From positions 19,930,609 through 19,994,608 of the forward strand of contig CM041084.1 in assembly GCA_023079485.1 (NCBI GenBank): a DNA stretch of 64,000 nucleotides, given 5' to 3'. The first letter of the stretch is position 1. Each line of letters begins with the position of its first letter. A program made the position numbers and the translations under genes. The DNA is from Archilochus colubris. Its lineage: Eukaryota; Chordata; Aves; Apodiformes; Trochilidae. Under the pieces are notes generated by a model. It ran no database searches. It saw nothing but the letters and a program-made list of their open reading frames with translations, and had not been told where the DNA came from. Of this stretch, positions 14,056 to 25,400 are shown one piece after another.

Positions 14056-16557
14056 GCTGCCAATGGCTAGGAATCTCCTAAGAATTTAAGACGATCTATC
14101 TCCAAAAACATATATTCATACCAAAAAGAATCCTAAAATCTTGCAGTGTGGGCTACTAGTATATTCCTGTACAAACACCATTTTCTTCAGTAATTTAATT
14201 ACTGTGCTCAACTGCCTTTTAAATTGCATCATGAGTTGAGTTTCACAGCCATACAGTTAATGGCACATCAGGGAACCAGCAATTATGGAACACCACCGTT
14301 ATTCTTAACCTTCCCTATATTCCTGCAAAATCCTTTTTCTAGCAACTGCAATTACTCCTCAAGCCCAGCTGCCAATTTATTCTTCAATTTACCTATTTAC
14401 CTCATATCCAAAGACTGCCACAGATCAAACTTGTGAACAATACAGCCAGCATTAAATATTTTAGACAATTAAACTATCTGATAATGAGAAAGACTGCAGT
14501 GCTGCCGATGTGACATTCACAGTCCCACTGACACAACAAATCTGATTCCATCAGTCCCGACCCCAAGTCGTTCCCCAAAACACTTGTAGTATTCCTGTTT
14601 TTCCTTAGATACAGCTCACTTCTTTTGATGGACCCCTCCCAATATTTATCCCCTATTTACTTAATTTGGGCTCTAATTTGCCACAGTACCCATCTGCTAA
14701 AACTCTGCTTTTCGAATAGCACCTGCATTACCTACTCTACAAATCATCCATTTTCCCCTTCATCTGGATGTTGGGATTTCTCTGCCTTTAGTACCCTCCC
14801 TCTACTTGACCTTTGTTTCAGGCATGGTACATAGATTCTTCTAAGTATCTTAGCTATTTCCTAGTTTATCACTGTTTTTGCTGGTCTACCTTAGAGAAAA
14901 TTAGATCAGTTGTCTTACAGTGCTCAGGAAACACAGATATTGTTTTACACACTGATGTAAATTGATGCACAAAGAATACTAGTATTTGTGACTTAATTTT
15001 TTTTTTCGCATCGGAGCTGTTTTCAAGAGCAGATTATACACCAAAGCAAACAGCAATCGAGTTATTTTAGGACTTTTTTTCTATTCTTTTTTTTTTTTTA
15101 AAAAGTATTTGTGGAGTATTTTTTAAGTCAAATTTGTGGAGAATGTGATCAGTATTAAAGTGAACTTCATCACAGACAAGGTCTGGTGTTCTTGGGATGG
15201 TTTAACCTTCTGTTCCGACTTTTCACTTCAAAAAGCAGTGATATACATATATATGTGCTATCTGCATGATAGTCCACACGCTAAATGCAAGCCCATGTGC
15301 AGGTAACCAACATTTTACTGATTTCTTTATTTGAAAATATTATTTTCTCAGTCTGCTGTAGTCAATAGCATCTTAATGAACAGTTAGAAAGACAGCAAAA
15401 AACAGGAGAAAAAAATACTGTTAGCAATTACACTGATGCTCTCTGATGTGTCAAAGTCATATTGCTTCTAAGTGCAAGTTCATTTCACTTCTTGAAAAAT
15501 CTGTAAAGAAATAAATGTACCTCATTAAAGTCTTGAAAAACAAAAAACCACAACGGACATTTACTGAAAGACTAGTGATGCAGTGAGGTATCTTCATCCT
15601 GACACTAAGACAAAAAAGCTGGAAATAAAAGTGGCTGTATTTACATCCCTAAGAAGGCCAAATCTGATGTGTAAACAAGTTTCTGAAATTGTGCCAGGAG
15701 AATACCTTTTAGTTCTGTATCAGTAATGATAATGAACTAATGTTCTTGGCACTTTTGTAGACATCTCAATTTTAAGATATAAAATCAATTAACTGATCTT
15801 GAAAATGCATCTCTGAGATCAACACAAATTATTATCCCTGCATTAGTGAGGGAGACTCAGAGGCACACAGTTTTTGATTACTCACATAATGAACTGATTA
15901 CCAGAACCAACAGTGATTCACCCACAGCCTTTGTTGCTAATATTGTACAAACTGACCCTAATAGCATTTATGATGACAAATGCCTACCTGGAACATTAAG
16001 GTGATGGTCCCACAAGACTTGTGAGAAACCAATAAAAGAGAAGCAGAAGAAAAATTATCAGTGTTTTGCTACTTCTTTTTTCATTTACAAGTCAAAGATA
16101 AGAACTGTAGGGAAAAAAAACAAATGTACATGCCACATTTGAGCAGAAAGAGATAATTCTATCTGGAGAGAGAACACCAGGGCATTATCCTATTAATCAT
16201 CTAAAAATTAAATTAGGAAGTATGAATCACTTCCCTCTCCTCTCCACTGCAGTCCGTTTGTTTACTTTCAGGTTCTGTCTCTCAGGGTCTCACCTATTTT
16301 GCTTCAAGCCAGCCCTGCACTTGGCCTCCCTCATAGAAGAGCACAACCTGCCTTTCTCTGGAGCTACAGCCTGGACAACTCCAGCTGAGGTCATCGGGCG
16401 ACTCAGTGCCCTGCAAGGAAAGATGTCTCCCCTCACGCCACAACTGTCGCCTTTAGCTCCGGAGCCCCTGCCAGCCCTCGCTCCACCTAAAGCACGGCGG
16501 AACCGCAGCAGCGCTGCCCGCCTCGGCCCGCCTGCCCACCCGCTGCGCGCCGCTGGC

Positions 16558-16571
16558 TCGCTAGAGGGCGC
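16558..16571 (+). promoter_or_regulatory. CTCF-like motif, plus orientation
   Basis: TCGCTAGAGGGCGC matches 12 of 14 positions of the CCASYAGRKGGCRS core, including the full AGAGGGC centre. It sits inside the CpG-rich block and points away from the minus-oriented motif at 8971-8984. Confidence 0.4.
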
Positions 16572-16586
16572 CGGCCGCTGCAGACG

Positions 16587-16597
16587 AAGATGGCGCC
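16587..16597 (+). promoter_or_regulatory. YY1-like motif
   Basis: AAGATGGCGCC is one base from the long YY1 consensus AAGATGGCGGC. In vertebrate promoters this motif typically lies just downstream of the start site in the direction of transcription, which would favour a plus-strand start near 16.58 kb. Confidence 0.45.
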
Positions 16598-16710
16598 CTG
16601 GTCCCGGCCAGCTTCTCGGAAGCAAAGCTGCTTCCGTCGCCTGCAGGAGTCAGCCGAGCTGCCCCGGGGCTGCTCTGCTCCGTGAGTCCTACTGCATCTC
16701 TGCTCTCATT

Positions 16711-16950
16711 GAATCATAGAAACACGGAATGCTTTGGGTTGGACCTTAAAAATAGATTTGTTCCAGCTCCCCCTGCATGGGCAGAGACACCTTCCACCAG
16801 ACCAGGTTGCTCAAAGCCCCATCCAACCTGGCCTTGAACACTTCCAGGGATGGGGCGTCCACAACTTCCTTGGGCAACCTGTTCCTGTCTTGCCACCATC
16901 ACACTGCAGAATCTCTTCCTGGAAATCTCCATCATCTGCCCCCTACCCTC
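16711..16950 (-). mobile_element. CR1 LINE 3' fragment
   Basis: The plus strand reads AATCATAGAAACACGGAATG, then GGGTTGGACCTTAAAAAT, a GCATGGGCAGAGACACCTT segment, and CCAACCTGGCCTTGAACACT. These are the reverse complement of the familiar avian CR1 3' end. The element is 5' truncated as usual and abuts the CpG-rich block. Confidence 0.9.
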
Positions 16951-17577
16951 ATTCTGTGAAAGTCACATGTACCCTCAGTGAGCCTGCCCACCTCCAGCTG
17001 CTCCCATGGAGGTTGCCAGGGAGGCTTCTCCATGCTTAGCCAACCCCCACAGAGCAGTGGGGCAGTGAGCCCAGTACAGTGGTGGCTGTGCCAGTGCTGA
17101 GGACAGCGAGAGTGAGGAATGGGTGAGAAGGATGCAGGCCATGCAGCCCGCTGGTTGGTATGCAGGGTGCTCAAATGTCTTTGGGCCCACAACTGCATAA
17201 TAGCAAGGTGTAGGGCAACAGGTAGCTGTGGTTGATGGAGAGGAATACAGGGCAGAAAAGAGATTTAGGAAATCTCCCATCACTTTGTGGCAGGCTTTGA
17301 TGATTTGTGAGGCTTGGCTCGCCATGCCAGACAGCAGTGTGACTGCCCATGCAGTAGGCCAAGTCACAGACTCAACTATAAACTGGAAGGGAAATCAGTC
17401 TGGCACCTGGCACCATTGCAGTGGATGAATTGGCACATAACAAATTTCATACAATTCATAAAAAGAGCGGATAAGATCTGATCCAACCTGTTACATACAG
17501 CAGCTATAAAGGCCAGCAAATAGAAAAGCAGGCCCACTGATACCTTTGAAAAGCTATAATAAAAAGGTAGCAGAATA
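16951..17577. other. Intergenic stretch between CR1 and solo LTR, nothing recognised
   Basis: Moderately GC-rich unique-looking DNA. A minus-strand open frame of about 130 codons crosses it but has no recognisable domain and is interrupted by no splice pattern that makes sense. I would not call it a gene. Confidence 0.5.
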
Positions 17578-17912
17578 TAAATTTGAACCAAGACAAACCT
17601 CTTTTAGGGAACGGCGCTTCAAGGTCCAACCAGGTGTTCCAGCAGAGACTCAGGAGTAGTGCTCTAAGCCTATGGCTGTCAGAGCTGATTAGCCCAGATC
17701 GGTGCTGTTGCTCCAAGAGCAACTGACCTCTTTGCTGGCTTGCTCAGGACTGAGCTGAGCCTGTGCCTCAGGCCTCACCTTTTATTGGCCCCCTAATCCT
17801 GCTCATACGCAGTGGGAGCCCACCCTAATCAGGCACAGGTGGGCTTAACACAAACTCATGCCACTCCCTGGGAATTAGTAGCACCTGGTTGCCTTATTTC
17901 ACTACATAAATT
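17578..17912 (-). mobile_element. Solo LTR (family 1) with 6-bp target-site duplication TAAATT
   Basis: A 323-bp element at 17584-17906 begins TGAACC and ends CTACA on the plus strand, so it has TG...CA termini. It is flanked by perfect TAAATT copies at 17578-17583 and 17907-17912. Read on the minus strand it carries GGCCAATAAAAGGTG, with an AATAAA polyadenylation signal at 17786-17781. A diverged copy of the same family lies at 37876-38184. No internal retroviral sequence is present, so it is a recombined solo LTR. Six-base duplications are typical of alpha/betaretrovirus-like (class II) endogenous elements. Confidence 0.85.
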
Positions 17913-18127
17913 AATTAATAAAAATAAGTGCAAACATAACTGATGGACAGTCGCAAGAAAATGAATTGTTTAGTTACTCCTTTTAGGATACATTTTTTGA
18001 CAGCAGTAGTATTGTGAGAGAGAACTAAGTTTATCATCCTGGGTACTGTATTTACTGTCTCTAAGGACTCATGATTCACTGTGAGACTACTGAGGGTCTT
18101 TATCTTGCAGCATAAATGCCACCAGAA
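17913..18127. other. Short intergenic stretch, nothing recognised
   Basis: AT-rich DNA between the solo LTR and the CR1 fragment, with no recognisable feature. Confidence 0.5.
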
Positions 18128-18451
18128 AGGTTTAGAGGTGACTTTCTTACTGAAAGTGTGATCAGGCACTGAAACATCCTGACAAGGGAGGTGGTTGAGT
18201 CACCGTACCTGGAGGTATTTGTGTAGCTTTGGCACTTCAGGGCATGCTCTAGCAGCCAAGCTTGTGGGGTTTTTGTGTTCTTGGGTTTTTTGGTTTGGGG
18301 TTTAGTTGGTTTTGGTGGGGTTTTTGGTTGGTTTTTTTTTGTTGTTGTTGTTGTTGTTTTGGTTTGGTTTGGGTTGGGTTTTTTGCGTGTGTGGTTGGGC
18401 TCGGTGATCTCAGAAGTTCTTTCCAACCACAACTATTCTGTCATTCTGTGA
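18128..18451 (+). mobile_element. CR1 LINE 3' fragment, sense, interrupted by G/T-rich tract
   Basis: GGGAGGTGGTTGAGTCACC, ACCTGGAGGTATTTGTG and the ending CGGTGATCTCAGAAGTTCTT to ATTCTGTGA follow the CR1 3' untranslated region in the sense direction. Between the two halves sits a G/T-rich tract at 18265-18396 not found in normal CR1. The next CR1 fragment faces it in the opposite orientation about 36 bases on. Confidence 0.82.
18265..18396 (+). repeat. G/T-rich low-complexity tract with G-quadruplex potential
   Basis: More than a hundred bases of almost pure G and T: many GGG or GGGG runs spaced by T-rich loops, then a (GTT)n run and GGTTTGGTTTGGGTTGGG. It is inserted inside a CR1 fragment, so it probably expanded after that insertion. 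Confidence 0.75.
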
Positions 18452-18487
18452 AACCAACCATGACCTGCAGTGCCAGTCCTGGAATCA

Positions 18488-18750
18488 GAATCATAGAGTG
18501 GTTATAGTTGGAAAGAGATCAGCAGGCCCAATAGTTAGCATAGCACTGCCAAAGCCACCACTAAAGCATGTCCCTGAGCACCACATTTACACATCTTTTA
18601 AATATCTCCAGAGATGGTGACTCAATCACTTCCCTCAGAAGTGCATTCCAATGTTTGAGAACCCTTTTGGTGAAAAGACTTTTCCTAATACCAAATCTAA
18701 ACCTCCCCTGGTGCAACTGAGCCCATTTCCTCTTTTCCTATCACTTCTGT
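18488..18750 (-). mobile_element. CR1 LINE 3' fragment, antisense
   Basis: Begins AATCATAGAGTGGTTATAG and runs through CTCCAGAGATGGTGACTCA and TTTTGGTGAAAAGACTTTTC to CCCATTTCCTCTTTTCCTAT, the reverse complement of a CR1 3' end. With 18128-18451 it forms a tail-to-tail inverted pair. Confidence 0.85.
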
Positions 18751-21700
18751 CTTTTTGTCTATACTAAAATTTTCCGTTCAGTCAACAGTTTAGTCCTCTG
18801 TAGAGAAGTAGTATCATAAAAAATGCTCTAATGGATATAGAGCAAATTAGCAGAGAAAATTGAAAAGATTTCTTGGGAAAAAATCTTGTAATTTTGATAC
18901 AACAAATCAGTTGTAATTCTATAAATCCCCTTTTTTAAACTCTGGCATTTTGAATACAGTATCATACCACATCTTCTATGGCCACAATTGAAAATTATTT
19001 TTTTCCTTTGGTGGCAAGACTAAGGATTCTGTATTTCCATTACTGAATACATTTGCCTCTCACAAAATTATCACAGACTAGTTACAGAGGACCTGATGTG
19101 TCCTTCAGAAATGGGTGAGGAAAATAAAGGAGAATTTATTTATGAAAATAAGAGGAAAAATCCTACACAAATATTCATGCATACATCAATATAAACTTGC
19201 AGTTGACAGCAGTGCTTTAGCTTCTGCAAGTTGATTCAGAGACATTCATAATTAACAGAGTTTTTCTTATTGCAAGCATAGAACCGACAAGGGGTTTAAG
19301 TCTACAGAACTTTTGAAAAGAGAAACATGAAGGCAACTGCCTTGCACAGAAACATTGGGATTTAGGATTAAGAACTGAAAGGGGTAAATGCCCAGTGCAG
19401 TTTAACCAAGTGGAACCTTGCCCTCTTCTGTGTGATGTGTGTGGCAAACTTCATAACCATGATGCCTAATATCAAGTCAAAAGGGCAAAAAGAGGAGTCA
19501 GTGTTCGGATTCATTGGTCTTTGCCCCAGTGGCTGTTCAGTTGTTTGAGGCTCAGTAGATTGAATAATCTGTTCTTGCTATGGCAGTGCTGTCCCAGGCT
19601 GCGAGCAGTGGGTAATGATAACAGTACTTGCCTGACACAAGCAGGTCTGGGCAGAGCTGTGCTCCTCCTCTCAGCCCTTTCCCCAGATACAGCACCACTG
19701 CATTGGTTCACTCTGCCCTCATCTATGTTCACTGTTTTTCTCATTGCATTGCTTTCTGTCTTTCCTGTTTCTGGAAGAGGTACTTTGGGTCAACCTTTTC
19801 TGAGCCTCACTATCTTGCAGGAGGATAAGCAGTGTATCTTATGCTTAGCCTGTGTTCATGCCCATTTCTTGTTCAGGCACGATACTGAGTTTAGCTGCAA
19901 AATAGCTGCACATAAAAATGCATGTATATCAAAAGATTTTCATATGATAACACAGCTGGCATGCAGAGTTGCCTGACTGCAGAGCTCCCTGTGCACTCCA
20001 CACACCTGGTACCAGCCAGGATTCTTTTCTGTAGGTCCTGGGCTGTGCTGATTTTGGTTACCACAATACCTCTGTTAAGATCTCCCAGTATTTACATCTA
20101 AGTTACAAATTACTTCAAAAGTTAATCTCTCCTATTGTATGTTTCCTTTCTGTCTTTTGAGAAAGTTATTTTTAATTTTTCAGATTCAGTAAGCTGGGCA
20201 TATGTAAGCATAGAACAGGAAAAGCACTCTCCCTATCTACTCATCCAAAAGGCAAGTGTAACTATGTATTCCATATTTCTGTAGCACATACCAGGAAACA
20301 ATTTTATCTCTAGTCATCTCCATGGGAAGCAGGTGGTGTTTGTCTCATTTGCCCAGTTTTGTGCAAAGTTCACTCAGCTATTTCCTATTTCCTCCTGAAA
20401 AAAAGCAGTAACTGCGTTTACCAGAGGAGTTGGTATTATAGGACTTAGTAATTTATGGCTTTCTTTTTTTTCTAGGGGATTTTATCTCTGGGCTTTACAA
20501 AGTGTTCAAAGGACATTAATTGTAAAATTTACTTGACTGATTTTTTAACTCTATTTAAATAACCTCTAGAGAAGATTTTGAGTTTTCTTGATTATGGTTG
20601 GGTGGGGGTTTTTTTGGTTCCTTTTGTGTTTGTTTGTTTGGCTTTTTTTTTTTTTTTCGTGGTTAAGTAAGGTCATACAGAAATACCAGAAATGAAAAAG
20701 CCATACAGTCTTTAGACACCTTTCTGTGTCCATGATTACTGAAACTTCTTTAGAAATGTAGCCAAAGGTACAGAATAATGTGTTTCTGTTCAGCAAAGGA
20801 GTGAAGGGAAAAAAATTGAAAGCTCGGGAGGAAACATGTTAGCAGAGTTGTCCCATGTTTTAAGATAGTTCTCCATAAAACAACCTAAGTAACTGTTTTA
20901 AGTAGCTACCATAACATTTTTATTTAGGACTCTATTTTTTAACTGGATATCTACTGGATAAATAATAGAAGGGTAAAATGCAAGTTGCATCATAGGCACT
21001 GATGTCCTTGTTCAGAAACGTATTCCACTTGTTCCAAGTATTCTTTTCTCTTTAAAAGAGATCTTTGACATAGCATTAGCTTTCTGTCAGGCACCTTGCA
21101 CACAGGGAGATTCTGACTATAGTTCTCACAGAAAAGACAGAGAGAAACTGTTTCCTGTTAAAGATATTTGGTAGAAACTCCTTTGCTCTAGCCTTGCTCC
21201 TCTCTATGACTTAAATGAGGCCTCTTTGTTCCAGTTCCCCTCCCATGGCTTGGACAAAGCTGCTTTCCTAGCTCAGGAAGGATGATGCATGTCTTAAAAT
21301 ATGCAGATTTATAAACTGCCCCCTGAGGCAAACACAGCTATCGTGTATAATTGAAGAAAAGCTGAAAGAGGATCTAGGCACTGCATGATCAAATGAAATT
21401 TCAGTAGAAAATGGAAGAATTTATTTTCAAAAACTACATTGGTGATTTTATTTCTCTCATATATAACTGGTGAATTAGATAATACAGTGTAAGATAGCCA
21501 TTTATTCTGCATGCTTGGATTTGGAAAGGGTTATCTCTGCATACTGAAAGCATAATTACTGAAATAAAACCCAGTGGAAAGATCATTTATTGTTGTATTT
21601 TTATTTTTAATTTTAACCTGGCAGAAAAATGTTGATATTTAAAGAATAATAGAAAAGTGCAAAGCTATAAGAAATTATTCCCAAAATTCAGACCAGAAGT

Positions 21701-22266
21701 AGGGAAAGGAGTTTTTTCTTTTTTTTTTTCCATCTTTTTTTTGGTAAGAAAATAGTGAATTCACATCTGCAGGTATTATAACAGGTTTTACGTGAATGAC
21801 AAGATAGTATCATAAGCTGTGAAGGTGAAAACCTGAAATAAGCAGTGTTTTCTGTCATGGTCTAGATTACACAGAAGCATCACAGCAGGAAAAAAATTAT
21901 GTAACAATATGTGTTATCATTTTCCCTGTGTGCAAAAAGGAGAATTTTTGTGTTGAGTTAAATATCATTTTGTATAGTGCAAGTGTGTCAGACTTTTCCC
22001 ATTAACGCCTCTGTAGCCACCTTTCAGCTGTACTTATTTATGTGAAAAAGGTATGTATGCTCCCTAAACAAAATAAACTTTAACACTTTGGAATGAATCT
22101 TGAAGGGAGTATATATGTGTGTGTGTTTATTTGTATAAACACATGAAATTTTTGTTTGTGAAGAAAAAAGGCTGTTATCTGAGTAGGAAAATGCAAAGCT
22201 GGTATAAGATTTCACTGACCCACAGGCTATTTCTTGTTAGTTGGAGCACACAGGCACTTTGCTAGA
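18751..22266. other. Downstream flank / 3' UTR region of gene A
   Basis: No protein-coding gene is recognised. The gene A 3' UTR must occupy the upper part. Minus-strand AATAAA signals lie at 22131-22126, about 136 bases past the stop, and at 21591-21586, about 676 bases past it. A TG/AT dinucleotide run lies at about 22112-22126. I cannot say which polyadenylation signal is used. Confidence 0.4.
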
Positions 22267-22466
22267 CTACATGTCGGTATGTGCATCTTTTTCTTGGATA
22301 TCCAGACTTGTTTCTGGTCCACTCATTCTTGTTGAAGCATGCAGCAGGTTTTGTCTTTTCCTCCTCAAGCAGAAATAAATTATAGTTCCAGCTCCAGCTA
22401 CAGAAAGGGCTAGAAGGATGAGCAGCCAAATGATGCCAGTGGAGAGTACTTTCTCCATTTTCCCAT
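22267..22466 (-). CDS. MRC1: Gene A exon 30: transmembrane segment, cytoplasmic tail, stop
   Basis: Acceptor CCACTTACAG. Encodes about 22 hydrophobic residues starting GIIWLLILLALSVAGAG, then the basic stop-transfer LRRKRQ and a tail of about 32 residues ending HTDM and TAG. The tail has no tyrosine, no FxNxxY and no YxxPhi, and its LL pair lacks the upstream acidic residue of a dileucine signal. This differs from human MRC1 and from gene B. Confidence 0.92.
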
Positions 22467-25400
22467 CTGTAAGTGGATGAAATGGAATCAATGCTTTTGA
22501 CCTTAAGATATTTCAGAATCTAGAAAAATGGGATTCCTTTAAACAGAAATCAGACATATGCATGTAGATCTTCTTTCAAAAAGTGGTTTGGTAGGTTTTT
22601 TTAGTTAAAAAAACAAACAAAATATAATTAAAACTGATCAAAACAGAATTTAATTCAGAAGAACTCCTCTTTCCTTTATCTAGGTACAGATGAACTTTAT
22701 GGTCTTTTTGTTTTTTAATACTCTAAGAAATAATACTTAGAAATTATGTGGTTATATTATTTTTGTATCTGAGCACCTCCTTGTAAGTCTACTTAAAAGG
22801 AAGCATGCTTACCTGTATTTTCAGCTGATATTTCTAAGTTTTCAGGAGCTTTTGAAAGAAAAAATAAACTGTTTATTGTGAATTCTTAAAAAAATGAAGT
22901 GTTCTAAGCTTCCTAAGTCTAGGTGTTCCTGACAATTAATCCTAAATCCACTTGCTGCTCACAACCTTTCTCTTAAAGACATGAAGGTAAACATGGTAAC
23001 ATCTACAAGGTAAACATCTACTTGGATCATTAGGTCTTTCATTCCAAGATCACCTGACCTCAGTTGAGATACTCAACAAGCTATGAAATTAGTCAGAGTT
23101 CAGTTATTTCTAACAGTGTTTTCCAATATGTTAATTTCTGAGAAACTGCACACTGAATCCTTAACCATTTTACAATGGTTTCTGAAACAGGAAAAAAATT
23201 CCGAATAAAGATCTAAAGTGCTGGAGATATATCATGATCATTTTACTCGAGGAAACGCGAGTTTCATGCTTCTGTGATAGACAACTATTCCTCGTGCATG
23301 TGGTTCCTATGGTAACTCCACTCCCTAAACAGCAGTTAAGGGCAAGGTGAACAGACATGTAAAATGTAACCAAACAAATTGTTCATATTCTGGATTACTT
23401 GCATTTAACTTCAGTTGAATATTGAACTCTTGCATTTTCTTACATAATAATTTTTTCTATCAGGATAGTACCAGCATTTTATGAAAGATGATTCTATCAT
23501 ACTATAAATAAGGAGAGCAACAAGAATGTATCTTATCATATTCCTTAAATCCAGAATCTCAGAGGACAGTAATGAAAGGGACCACCAATTCCAACTCTAT
23601 AAAACAGTTTTCATTGCATGCATCAGAACAATATTTTTTTCCTGAGAATATATTCAGCTTAAATAAATTAAAAAAAAATGTTGCTTTTGAGCTTAGATTG
23701 TATGATATTTGAGGGAAAAATCTTCTAAAAAATTCTTTTATTAAAAAATAGTACTCTTTGACCATTATTTTGCCTAAACATAGGATACTGCATTGAACTG
23801 ATAATTTTACAAGAGTTATGGGAGATGCAATTTTCTGTTGAGGCAGTCAAGCCATGTGGTTTTCCTCAGTATTTCAGCAGCCAAATGCTACTAATAGTAT
23901 CTATTGTTTTTGCACACAAACCTATTATTATTTTACATTATACAATGAAAACACATTATCAAGCATAATTAACTTTAATGTAATAGAAATACCACTTACT
24001 TTTTTGTTTTTTACAGATATAGCCTTTCTTGAAAGAACAGACATTGGCATTCCAGTAGCCAGACAGTGCACACATTTCTCCACAGACTTTATTCCTATTT
24101 TTTGAAGGTTCTCCCGTCTGCCAATTGACAAAGTCCATTGCGTGTTTGTCTGTCCATGACCACTGTCCTAATATTTAAAAAGAGCATAAAGGTATAAAAT
24201 ATAAGATTTTAGACAAATACAGTAAGTTGTGGTGAAGGAAAGAAAAAATTATGAGACAGCTACTTAAATGTTTCAGTTATGTCATTAAGCATATGGAAGC
24301 ATGATTTGAAATAAACTTTGTATATTTTTATGTGCACTTTCAATTTCACAAAGTTCCTTTCTTTTTAATGTAACACGGAATAATGTATTTATGATACGAT
24401 AATGTGTGGCTGAATGTTGAAAATATTACCTTCATTTTTTCTTAGCCCTATCCAAAAGTTTGGTGATTTCCCATGGAGTATCTTAATTGTGTCCAACAGA
24501 AAGTGTGCTTCAGTATATTGTCCCACTGATACCAAATTAGCACCTGAAGAAATATTAATGAAAACATTAAAATGTCTCATTTTCTTACATCTTAAGTTAG
24601 TAAAGTTAGTTAAGTTAGTAAACAGTTAAAAGATATGCAAAAAGATGTTAAAGACATTGCTTGTTGCCCATATTATTCTCTAGTCTATATATATCACTAT
24701 ATTGTATTTTGAGCATGACTCTGTGCTGTACGGATGCACATCAGCACAAAGACTTTAACTTAGCTCTTAGCATTTTAGAGAAGAAAAACTGCTTTCCTGC
24801 AATACTTTTTGGACAGGTCCAACTGCACCCCAGAATGTGTTACAGTTAAGCTTCACATGGTACAAATTATGTGGCTGATAATGTGTGTGTTGGCACTAGA
24901 GCTCTGTCAAGCACCAGTGACCAGGTAGCATTTTTGGCAGCACCTGTTGCTTTGTACTGCAAGGTTAGAGGATTTGTGGGTAGGATTTAAGGTTGTGGTC
25001 CAGGAGATGTCCTGAAGTTGATTTATAATTGCCACATATCCTGGCATTACACATACACAAAGCTGTGTTGGGGTCATCACCTTCCTAAGTGGTCAGTGAG
25101 TTACAGGTAGGAAAAAGTATAGGAATTCAGAACATGAACTAGTGTCCAGACATCACATTTCACTCTGGTTATTAGTGTAATCTTTCTTTTTTCTAGTACA
25201 TGTGATTTATCTTATTACAGAACTGTCGCAGTCCAAGACAGGGACCCAGTTTGATGCAAACAAATGTCCCACTTTATTGAATCAGAAGGCGATATTTATA
25301 CACTAATCTAAGAGCTAATGCCACGTATACATATTGCTGATTGGTGATTTCTACATCTCGTTACACACGTTTTAACTTGATTGGTTACAAAGCATTTAGC

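Larger units (their letters stand above)
515..16429. other. Intergenic / SLC39A12 5' region, no recognisable gene
   Basis: About 16 kb of AT-rich sequence between SLC39A12 and the mannose receptors. The open frames here are short, AT-driven and lack splice sites or any familiar domain. I see scattered poly(A) and poly(T) runs (for example 2647-2667 and 9428-9440), an ATATATGATT repeat cluster near 9.15 kb and a CTCF-like motif at 8971-8984. Unrecognised regulatory elements or 5' UTR exons of SLC39A12 could be present. Confidence 0.6.
16430..16700. promoter_or_regulatory. Isolated CpG-rich block, candidate (bidirectional) promoter
   Basis: About 270 bases of GC-rich, CpG-dense DNA stand out in an otherwise AT-rich 22-kb gap. 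The block contains a YY1-type AAGATGGCGCC at 16587-16597, a CTCF-like motif at 16558-16571 and, on the plus strand, a good 5' splice site CC|GTGAGTCC with GT at 16682-16683. Those are typical of a TATA-less promoter with a first-exon donor. Candidates are a plus-strand non-coding transcript, possibly antisense to SLC39A12, or the remote 5' exon of SLC39A12 on the minus strand, where a weaker donor-like GTGAGG also occurs. The open frames over it on both strands are GC-driven, and no protein family is recognised. Confidence 0.55.

Noticed and set aside
16222..16719. 165-codon plus-strand open frame over the CpG-rich block
   Set aside because: Open only because of GC-rich composition. It is biased to A, P, R, S and L, shows no recognisable domain, and an antisense frame is equally open.
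16975..17367. 130-codon minus-strand open frame upstream of the first solo LTR
   Set aside because: No family resemblance. Tested for retroviral similarity by eye because of the adjacent LTR, but none was seen and the LTR is solo.
23540..23605. Possible CR1 scrap (AGAATCTCAGAGG then GAAAGGGACCACCAATTCC)
   Set aside because: Resembles the CR1 3' end but too short and diverged to claim without a search.
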